Part shown: positions 55,745 through 64,000 of the stretch, piece after piece
Position numbering within the stretch: the stretch's first letter is position 1
Layout of the letters: each line of letters starts with the position of its first letter
Source: Agrypnia vestita
Lineage: Eukaryota > Arthropoda > Insecta > Trichoptera > Phryganeidae
Assembly (NCBI GenBank): GCA_016648135.1
Contig: JADDOH010002013.1
Coordinates: 17,210 to 81,209 of the forward strand
Direction: 5' to 3'
Length of the DNA stretch: 64,000 nt
Notes under the pieces: model-generated
Told to the model about the DNA's origin: nothing
Databases searched by the model: none
Seen by the model: the letters and a program-made list of their open reading frames with translations, nothing else
Translations under genes and position numbers: made by a program

Positions 55745-56179
55745 AATAGATTATAAACTATTTTAAATTCAAATAGGTGTATCAAAATTTTGTTACACAA
55801 ACATGGATTGTAAATTGTAATGTTGGCTCTCTACGAAGCCTGGGTGTTCTTAATTTTTTTATTTTGTATGTTTGTTTTTTTTTATATATTTAATGTTAAG
55901 CGAAATTTATATCATCACGCAAACCGGTCATTGAAATCCGGTTTTATCTAAAATATAAGTTTTTGATGAATATTATAAAAAATAAATGTTAGAAGAATTT
56001 TTTTCACGCACATCTACTGATTTCTTCATCCAAAGAGTTACAATATTTAATTAAAGTCAATATTTTCGTCACAGTGATAGAAACATTGACATTTGACAAA
56101 TGTCTCGACTTTTCTGTTTTTTTTAAGTCGGGGTAACAATCGCCAAATAAAAATCTTGTTATTTCTATTAAAAGGCCGA

Positions 56180-57910
56180 TAGGCTGGACAGAAAATAAAT
56201 ATTCGTGCGCGTAATGTAAGTACTCAGGTATGCGACAGAGAGTGAATTATAGGGGATGGTAGTGATCGATCGCCCCTTTTCCACATAATAAAATATGCTT
56301 TCACACGAATAAAAAGTATTTCATATACAGAAAAAATAATATAGATACCCTATTTTTTCATTCATTTCAATTATGTATTTACAGCTATTATTTAATATTA
56401 TAATTTTGACGTTTAACTGAAATCTTCATATTTCTCATAGAAACTTTTCTCGTACGTCCCCGTATAATTTGAATATTTCTAATGTGACAACCTTGTTATC
56501 CTGAGCATAAAGCGGTATACCCTTAATCCAACAAAACATCACAAACAAGAATGACAAAATTGGGACCATTGGGTATACTAGCCATGGCTGAAATGTTTTA
56601 AATGCTTAAATTTAATTTTGACAGAAAGATAAATTCACAACTATTATTAATTATGTAAGTTCTGTAAAGTTTTGCCTACCGCTAAAGTTCTGGCGTGCCC
56701 GATTATAGGTCGATTATGTGATGCAGGCTACACATGTTACGCATTGTTTTGTGAACTTCGTGGTATCATTTGGTTAGGTTAAATTAAAATACCCCTTTTC
56801 GATCAAATATTTACATATAATTTAAAATTGTATTTTCTTTTATTTAACCAAAGGCTATTGGCTAAAACGTGTTTTAAATAAATGAACAAGTTGCTTTAGT
56901 GTATCAAAAAATATTAGATATATATAGGATATGTAATTTATATAAATCATAGAATGTTTTTCGGAAAAAAGTGTACGGATAGGGGCTGTCATGAATTTAA
57001 CAAAGCACGTACCGACTGTTTGCTCTGTGAGAATTCCAAACCCGGGGTCAAATATACACGGCCTAATAACCCAAAATCTTGCATGGATGATTCAAAACAT
57101 GTACATATGTATATTATAGGCAGTCTATACTTAAGTTATCCAATTTAATATTTTTATCTTCGTTCCCAATGCATGGAGTCCAAAGTTACAAACGAGTGTA
57201 CAGTAAAATGATCCCTTTTACTAGATGAAAAATAGTTCAAATTCCCAATTCTGCGAAAAAATACGTGTTCCAATTACATTTTCTAGACCTCTCCAAAACA
57301 CGTGCTGTGTTCGGGACATCATATTATTTGATGCTCGCTGGAGGTACTTACACCATTTTACTTTTTTTATAGCTCTAGATCAATAATCGCCAACCTTTTC
57401 CATCGGTGATTCACATTTTTATTTTTTAAATGTAATAACAGTCGATCGGTACCGAAAATTATGGAAGATAGACCCGTAGTAAATTATAAAATCAATTGCC
57501 AATCTTTTTTTGTAAATTCAATTTTTTTTAAGTACATATCGCGTACTCAGTTGGTAATAAAATAAGAGAAGGTATACATTTATAAAATATTAAAATGCAC
57601 AACGTGATGCTGATTTCATCTAGAGAAAGTTACTAATTCTATTTCCTTTTATTTACTTAAAATATCTATTAGAAACCGGAAGGGTTATAAAAAATAACGC
57701 TGACATTTCGTAAAGGAAGTTTTAAAAGATAAAATAAATATTAAAAAAAGAAAAGATAAAATAAATATATGAATTGTATTGTATTGACCATTTTTAACCC
57801 GCTGTATAATGTTTTTACATATTTCTTTTGAGAAATGCTCTGTGGAACGGACAGGGTTGAGCCATGTAAAAAATGAGAACATAATATGACCACTATGAGC
57901 GGCGCGTGTC
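56180..57910. other. AT-rich stretch, nothing recognised
   Basis: A short frame at 56954-57148 has several cysteines but no recognisable domain. No repeat copies were matched. Confidence 0.4.
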
Positions 57911-57913
57911 CAA

Positions 57914-58827
57914 TAGTGATGGGTCGTCGACGTATTTACCGTCGACGAAACGAGACCGTCCACGTCCGTCCATCGACGAGACGATCAACTAGTTGAATTC
58001 GTCAACTAGTTGACGCGTCAACTTCGTTACGCGGACGTCGCGGACGTTCTATCTAAACATCGGGACGATGGTCAACTGTCTACGATTCGATGCGACGCTG
58101 TTCGACGGCTCAACCGTTGGCTATTTTTATTACGTTAATTTTTAAAATTTAAAGAAGTTCGAAGGAATATAGTTTCGGAAAACCGCTACTTGTGCTTATA
58201 TGTAAAAAGAAATATTTTATTATTTATTTGTTTACGCCCATTATAGGCTTTTACATATTGTTTTATATACTTCTTTCTATATATAATAAAGAAAGAAGTA
58301 GGTATACACAACAAAATAAGGTGTAAGCAGTAAAATATTAGTTCAATAAAAAATAAAATAATTAAACATAATTGTTTTATTTTATACAGCGCAAAATTGG
58401 GAATTCACCGAAACGTCGCACTTGCACATCGCACAAATCAAGTAAAAAATAATAGCTTATTAAGCCTATCTCACCCTACGCATGCATTCAAATTTCAAGT
58501 ATCTGTCATAGTTCGTGTACAAAAATCTGCACTCTATGGTCGTGTACTTCAGAGTTGAAATGAAATTACCCGTCGAGCCGTCTATGACGTCTATGGCGTC
58601 TACAAGTCGACAACGAGAGATGAGAGAGAAATAAAAGGAGACGTTTTGTCTTGCTCTCGCTCGTTGCTTTGCACTACGTTGAATCTCGAATCGTCCACCG
58701 TCCACGGCGTCCGCCGTCCGCCGTCTACGAATTCAACTAGTCCATGCGATAAACGTAAACCGTCGACGCGTCGACGCAACGTCAACGGTTGATTTCAACT
58801 AGTCCGTCCATTCAACGCCCATCCCTA
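57914..58827. mobile_element. hAT-like non-autonomous TIR element (about 0.91 kb)
   Basis: The left end TAGTGATGGGTCGTCGACG (57914) and the right end CCCATCCCTA (58827) form short inverted ends of the TAGGGATGGG type known from hAT elements. Subterminal regions (57920-58090 and 58560-58820) are GC-rich and full of GTCGAC, AACTAGTTGA and GTCCGTCC motifs in both orientations. The centre is AT-rich. An 8-bp target duplication is not evident, and there is no transposase. Confidence 0.6.
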
Positions 58828-58829
58828 CT

Positions 58830-59585
58830 AGAAATCGTTCCATTTATGGTATCAATGTATTCATACATAACAGTATACATAGATCACAGGCGAATGTGAC
58901 TATCAGTGCATGACTTCGATTACTAGATGCTTACTGAGAATTTAATTAAGGATTATTTTTAAAAGATAGATAACGATAGTAAAGTATAGATAATTACATG
59001 CACGTACATGGCAGTGTTGCAGAAGAGAATAATATAAATACATCATATTCGTACATACATTAATGCATTGCAAAACTAGCAGCTGTTATTAGGTCGATGC
59101 ATAATCACCCACCGTTTGAATTGTAACCAAAAATGATGACAAACTTCGCACATATTCGGTCGTATTCTGAAATAAACAATTTTGACATTTCTGTATCTTA
59201 ACAGTTATTGTAAAACATTTGTGATGCTGCAAATTTTGTCATTTTAAGTTTCACAGGTTAGTCGGTTTCCTCATTACGGAGACTGCGGGGCCTTGGATGT
59301 GACCTGTTAACATCCTCAACTATTTTCCGCCATGTTTTTCTTCAGCCCGCAGATCGGTTATCCGTTCCAACAGGATAGCCAGTAGATCTTTGATCTGGTC
59401 AGTCCATCGAGTTGGATATCAGCTCTTCCTCTCTGGCCTTCCACCTTTCAAAAAATGAGGCGTTACTGCTCATCGCTAAGTATGGGATTCCAAGCATACG
59501 TCTCCAGCACTACATTTCAAAGGAGTTTTAACCTCTCTTATTTGTTCATTCCTTGCTCTATCGCACATAAATTTTCCGCGTATGC
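58830..59585. other. Stretch without recognised genes; possible family E end at 59158
   Basis: GGTCGTATTCTGAAATAAAC near 59158 resembles the family E terminus but no partner end was found. A GC-richer patch at 59250-59480 could be a retroelement 3' scrap; no protein motif is clear. Confidence 0.35.
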
Positions 59586-59591
59586 GCCTAA

Positions 59592-59741
59592 GATCGGGTT
59601 GTTTCAAGTTGGATTAAAATAAAAATTCGTTTAAAGTGTGGATTTTTACAGAAACGGATCGATTGATTGGTGAAGAATGCAAAAATCTACGCATTAAACG
59701 ATTTAAACTTTTACTTTTATCCAACTTAAAACAACCGGCCC
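59592..59741. mobile_element. Palindromic MITE M2 (150 bp, TAA duplication)
   Basis: It has the same fold-back design and sequence as M1 (GGTTGTTTCAAGTTGGAT... ATCCAACTTAAAACAACC), with the same centre (ACGGATCGATTGATTGGTG). TAA is present at 59589-59591 and 59742-59744. Confidence 0.8.
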
Positions 59742-59984
59742 TAAGCGACCGTGTTTTCCCCGCATGCGTTATTATCGAGAGCAAGACCATCATCACCTTT
59801 AAAAAAAACTTTTTTGAGATAATGATATCATATGTTTGCACATATTTAGTTTTACTAGGTGCCAAAAGATCTCTGACCTTACATTATTGTTTTGCAATGG
59901 GAAGTAATACATTTGCATGTGATACATTTTTCTTTAAATTGAAAGCATATATATCCCTCGATTCTTTTGATATGATAAAAAAAG

Positions 59985-60472
59985 TAACCCATAAAAACCA
60001 AGTTTTTATTATGCTCCCTTTCTTTGTAAAATATAAAAACAATTAAAGACGAATTAAAACATAAACATAACACTAAACTTACAGGAATTTAATATATTTC
60101 TAAAATGTCAGATGTTTTGAGCTTTGATAAGACACTTCATGCTTTGAAGATTAAATTCTAAAAACATTTGTCAGTCAATTTAGATTTTCGACATTCGTAG
60201 TGAAGTACCTATTATGTACACCGACGGAGTAATTCAAATTTATAAAATATTCCGCGACGTTATCGGGCCGCGGTCGCTAGTAATCAAGCTTTTCTAATGA
60301 TTCAAATTTGAAAAAAACAATAAAATTTCTAAAAATCCGAAATTATACTATAATTATTTTTTTTTAACGAAAATTTGATAGATCTTCTTGATCGTCGCCA
60401 CGAGTCTACTCGCCAAGTTTCAGCTCGATTGGATCACGGGAAAAGGGTTAAAAATCGATCCAAAGTTTTTTC
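59985..60472 (+). mobile_element. Family C element, copy 4 (3' end missing)
   Basis: It begins AACCCATAAAAACCAAG and follows the C consensus to GATCCAAAGTTTTTTCG, where it switches to unrelated GGTATTTGCACTTTG. The terminal AAAGGGAGT is absent. Confidence 0.75.
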
Positions 60473-60764
60473 GGGTATTTGCACTTTGCAATTGGGGTGC
60501 AATATAAAACATAAATAATATCTAATTATTTATGCTTTTTAAAATAGTTATTTTGCGTTAGATTAAAAATGTGAATATCTTTGGGAATTGCATTAAAATA
60601 TTTAACTCGGTCGATAGGTGAAATGGTGCCTATTACAATTTTCTATCCCAATATTTCCAATCTACAAGCTGGGATCAATTGCTCAAATAAGGGATTTGCG
60701 ATAATTCATACCTTATATTTTCAAAATATTCAAATTTGATCACAAAATTCTATTTTTATTAAAT

Positions 60765-61190
60765 GTAGCTGTTCATACCCGGCGTTGCTCGGGTTGAGGT
60801 ATGTTATCCACCGGTTCCCAAAGAATAAGTATGCAAAATTTGGATCAGATCGGTCGAATGGTACAGATTTGCATGGAAAATATATCAGGTGGAGGGGGAG
60901 GGGTAAAGAGGGAGGGGAGAAATGTCGCCTGTGTTACCCGCCGGGTCCTAAAGAATAAGTATGCAAAATTTTGATCAGATCGGTCGAATGGTACAGATTT
61001 GCATGGAAAATATATCCGGTGGAGAGGGAGGGGTAAAGAGGGAGGGGAGAAATGTCGCCTATGTTACCCGCCGGATCCTAAAGAATAAGTATGCAAAATT
61101 TGGGCCAGATCGAACAAACGGTGTAGATTTATATAGAGAACAGACAGGTAGACATACCGACAGCCACACATTGAATTTTATAGGTGTAGA
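60765..61190 (-). mobile_element. Helitron-like non-autonomous element, copy H4 (426 bp)
   Basis: On the minus strand it starts A|TCTACACCTATAAAATTC (61190). It ends ACCCGAGCAACGCCGGGTAT, GAACAG, CTAC (60765), the last base differing from the CTAG of copy H3. Three minisatellite units with TGTTACCCGCCGG and GATCAGATCGGTCGAATGG boxes lie inside. Confidence 0.75.
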
Positions 61191-61194
61191 TAAT

Positions 61195-62365
61195 TTTGAT
61201 GCAAACTACATTATTTCTACAAACGTTACTACAAAGTTACGTTCACGTTACGTCAAAATTATATAATAGAATTGTAGAAGTATATTGTTTTGTGTTTAAT
61301 GTTGTAAATGCGATATTAAAGGTTTTATAAGTCTCGGAATAGTGTCGTTTAAAACGATAAGCTCGGAAGTGCACTTTCTCATTGGTTCAAACGCTTTATT
61401 TAAGAAAACCGAATGTAATCAAAAAATTTGAATTCGGAAAATGTTGTATCTAAATATTTATCATAGACGTACTATAAATATAGACTAGTTACAAACCAAA
61501 ATATCTGCTACACAGAACGACAACACGAATTACTTCACAGTAAGACATAGACGCACATTGCGTGAGTTGGTCTAGGGGTGTCCAAAATGTATAAAGGTCC
61601 GCGCGATATATGTATATATATATAAAATATTAATACAATACACAACCCTGTTTATATTTGTATCTCTTTTACACGTACGCTGCGCTATAAGAAAGAAAGA
61701 AAGAGAAAAGACCATAGAATAAATACCGCAATTCGCTAAAACTTCATACGCATTCGTTGTTAAAAATTATGTTTTATTGTCTTTTCTTATACGTGGTTAT
61801 GAAAATAATTTCTATCTCTTTCTGACTGATACATTTAGTACGCAATAGAAGGCAGCTGAAACTAGATGTCTCAAATTTGTTTTTTAGTGACTGGTCTATA
61901 TTTATAGTACGTCTATGATACTTATCAATATTGAAAGGGTACCTAGGTACCGGCGCCTTTTTTTTCAAATAATTTGTGCGAATTCGAATGGAACGTTGTG
62001 TCAAAATTTCAAAGAAATGGTTGAAGAACTTTAGGAGATTAAGTTTTTGGACAATCAAATATTAACATTTTTATTTATATAAATAAATAGTAGATATATA
62101 AAAACAAAATAGGTATACAAAAACATCCTCGTATTCGAATGCAACGTTGTGCCAAAATTTCAAAGCAATCGGTGAAGAACTTTTAGAGATTAGTGATTTT
62201 GTACAAACGAACATTTACATTTTTATTTATATAGATATGTGTGCTTCTTTCGTAGATTCTGAGAATTTTCTTTTTCATTTCGTCATAAATGACGTAAAAT
62301 ATAATCAATTATTGACGTCAAAAGATTAAATGGGCACACATATAAAAATGAATTATAGAATCGAG
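61195..62365. other. AT-rich stretch, nothing recognised
   Basis: A near duplicate of about 80 bp (AATGGAACGTTGTGTCAAAATTTC at about 61987 and AATGCAACGTTGTGCCAAAATTTC at about 62137) is the only structure seen. No gene is recognised. Confidence 0.4.
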
Positions 62366-62369
62366 AATT

Positions 62370-63311
62370 ATTCCTCACATAAACTATGCTACAGTGTTGT
62401 ATTTAGCCAATGAAGAAATCATCAAGAAACTACAAGCGATGCAAAACACGGCAATGAAAATTATCTTTAAAAAAGTAAATGCAGCAGAATTTAAAAAATG
62501 AGAAGAGCACTCAATTGGACGGAAATAAAAAAAAATCTTGTTGAAGTTATACTTCTTTTGGCGTATTCAGGGTAAAAAATATTGTAACGGAAATTGCGCA
62601 CGCAGCATGTAGCGGAACATGTAGCAGAAATACGGTATCATAACTAACGACGCCATATTGAATCCTCAGATTCTGTTTACATGCGAGTTCATGAATGTTT
62701 CGATCGTTTTTTAATAAAGTTTTTCTTTGCATCGACATTCCTGTAAGTATGAGTTTTAATTATTTTCATGAAACTCAATAAAACGACAACGATCATTGTA
62801 AGTACATTTTTACAGCTCAGTACTTTGAACGTCATTAATATATAATTTTATCTTTATTTTAGTTTTTAAGTATAACTTCTACCGCGCGTACATGGGTACA
62901 CGCACGATTTTTTTTTTATAATGTTCTCTCTCACATTTGTACACAAAAATTTTAATACAAAAATGCCAAAATATGTTATGAACAAAATTTTTGTAAATAT
63001 ACATACCTATGTAATTATAAAACTATTAATAGGAATAGAATAAGATAACCATATAAGAAAAAAGTTTATACATAAAATGGTTTAATGTAAGTAAATAAGC
63101 TGAATGAATTTAAAAATAAATGCTACAATAATTGTAAAAATAGTTAAAATGTTGTAGGTTATAGGATATTTTTTTATAGATTGTAAGAGTATTATTATAT
63201 TATTGATTATTTTATTGCAAATATGTATTAATAAATAAATATAGAATGTAGTATAAAAATATACTGTAAAATGTAAAATATTAGTTAATATACAATATGT
63301 AATATTAACTA
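62370..63311 (+). pseudogene. LINE C-terminal fragment, copy 2, interrupted
   Basis: IIPHINYATVLYLANEEIIK, KLQAMQNTAMKIIFKK and AALNW-type pieces match copy 1 at 47990 and the Jockey/CR1 ORF end. About 440 bp of unrelated sequence interrupts at about 62541-62985. The match then resumes (GGAATAGAATAAGAT-A, AAGAAAAAAGT) into the 3' region with the terminal GTTAATAT/ATATTAAC hairpin at 63283-63308. It has no family C insertion and so shows the empty site. Confidence 0.65.
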
Positions 63312-63315
63312 AAAT

Positions 63316-63388
63316 ATCGCACTTCGACGAGTCCTCGGGCCTCCGACCCTACTAGGACAAGGGGATGAAGGTGATGATGATGATGATG
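63316..63388 (+). mobile_element. Tiny RTE 3'-end insertion (73 bp) with perfect 9-bp target duplication
   Basis: AACTAAAAT stands at 63307-63315 and again at 63389-63397. Between them is CCGACCCTACTAGGACAAGG, GGATGAAGGT and a GAT microsatellite, the same 3' end as the RTE copies at 16749 and 26100. This is an extreme 5' truncation produced during target-primed reverse transcription. Confidence 0.85.
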
Positions 63389-63399
63389 AACTAAAATTA

Positions 63400-64000
63400 A
63401 TAATCTCACAATTCGGTTACTAAAATAGCAATAATTGAAACAAGATGTCGTATAACGTTATTATTGTGTGAAGCAGGACATTACCATGGGATGGACACCA
63501 CTGTGCCTCTATCGTAGAACTCAATCGTTACCACATGTTTTATCATAAGTTATAAAACACTTCTGTTTTATGTAATATGCCACATTGTCTCCTCCTGGCC
63601 CTCTATGTCCTCGTCGTGGTCATCCTACACGCGCTAATTACCCACATGTTTCGCAATGTCGCGTGGCAACACAGAAATACATTATTTTTAAAAATATAAT
63701 GTCGGCCATTTTCACTGTTTTCCCTCGCGACGACCGTTGGCATGATCGCTTTATGGGCGTGTTCGCACCTGGCGTATCAACAATTATAAATTTTATCAAC
63801 GTCACCATTTGGAAATACACTTGATTCTCTTGATGAGATAAACCGTATTGCATTTTTTTATTTTGTGATTCTGTATTCGTGGTGCATCTTTCTTACCGGG
63901 GTAATGGATATGTCCAAGTACGGTGCGGATTCTGCTTAAAAATTCGAATTCCAATTATAAAATTTCAGAATTAACAGTGGAATACTCATTTGAAAAGGCC
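63400..64000. other. Window end, nothing recognised
   Basis: A GC-richer patch at 63590-63780 has overlapping open frames on both strands with no family motif. No exon could be supported. Confidence 0.4.

Larger units (their letters stand above)
54734..56178. mobile_element. TIR element family E, copy E2 (1.45 kb, carries minisatellite and F1)
   Basis: The left end CGGCCGTATTCTGAAAATAAC (54734) and the right end, in reverse complement CGGCCTTTTAATAGAAATAAC (56178), form imperfect inverted repeats that go on with AAGATT and GTTAC. The interior aligns with E1 on both sides of F1. It is larger than E1 because of a 63-bp minisatellite near the left end and the 436-bp F1 insertion. No transposase is encoded. 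Confidence 0.65.

Overview
The window looks like a stretch of insect (at least arthropod) nuclear chromosome. It is AT-rich, almost without genes, and packed with nested transposable-element relics. No bacterial-style operons, rRNA genes or CRISPR arrays are present. The only convincing host coding sequence is a single GC-rich exon at 43620-43793, with a splice acceptor before it and a donor after it. It encodes transmembrane segment 3 and the start of the large extracellular loop of a tetraspanin. I could not find the flanking exons. The order of insect cannot be fixed from this sequence; a short TTAGG-type run (8229-8248) and element families common in insects agree with Insecta.

Layout by region. 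1-9.3 kb: a pogo-like trace; a ~1.7 kb repeat (family B) carrying a nested ~310 bp repeat (family C') and a perfect 24-bp palindrome; a Helitron-like element in reverse orientation with a ~120-bp minisatellite; a reverse copy of B. 9.7-11.8 kb: the 3' part of a Penelope-like element (GIY-YIG type) split by a 1.43-kb DNA transposon flanked by TTAA, with a hammerhead-ribozyme-like motif just past the insertion. 12.9-14.8 kb: a small Helitron-like copy and a PIF/Harbinger derivative. 15.3-15.6 kb: a promoter-like block with heat-shock elements and a TATA box. 16.7-21.3 kb: an RTE-clade retrotransposon relic, a tRNA-derived SINE, a 165-bp triplicated sequence, a cluster of hairpins and a CR1/L2-like RT relic. 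22.2-26.1 kb: a second B copy, a LINE RT scrap, a C' copy and an internally deleted RTE with a 23-bp perfect hairpin. 28.4-29.9 kb: a TIR element next to an RTE relic. 31.6-34.2 kb: a family C copy, a solo LTR with a 4-bp target duplication, and a Helitron-like element. 36.5-37.6 kb: a ~110-bp tandem array made very largely of heat-shock-factor binding pentamers. 39.3-43.5 kb: Penelope GIY-YIG relic, RTE relic with an insertion, Helitron-like element, DNA-transposon end. 43.6 kb: tetraspanin exon. 44.3-56.2 kb: two copies of a TIR family (E), inverted-repeat elements with a central tRNA-like sequence (F), a palindromic MITE, a LINE split by two tandem family C copies, a second Harbinger derivative keeping both transposase and MADF/Myb-like gene remnants, and a piggyBac transposase relic cut by a Jockey-like relic. 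56-64 kb: a large hAT-like TIR element, a second palindromic MITE, another C copy, a short Helitron-like copy, a second copy of the split LINE, and a tiny 73-bp retroposed RTE tail with a perfect 9-bp target duplication.

Apart from the tetraspanin exon the window therefore records repeated insertion, and several insertions can be dated relative to each other because an empty copy of the target exists elsewhere in the window (C' in B; C-C dimer in the LINE; F in E). The most unusual items are the heat-shock-element satellite (36.5-37.6 kb), the tRNA-centred inverted-repeat elements with a 19-bp target duplication (55.3 kb), and the Penelope/hammerhead locus interrupted by a TTAA transposon (9.7-11.7 kb).
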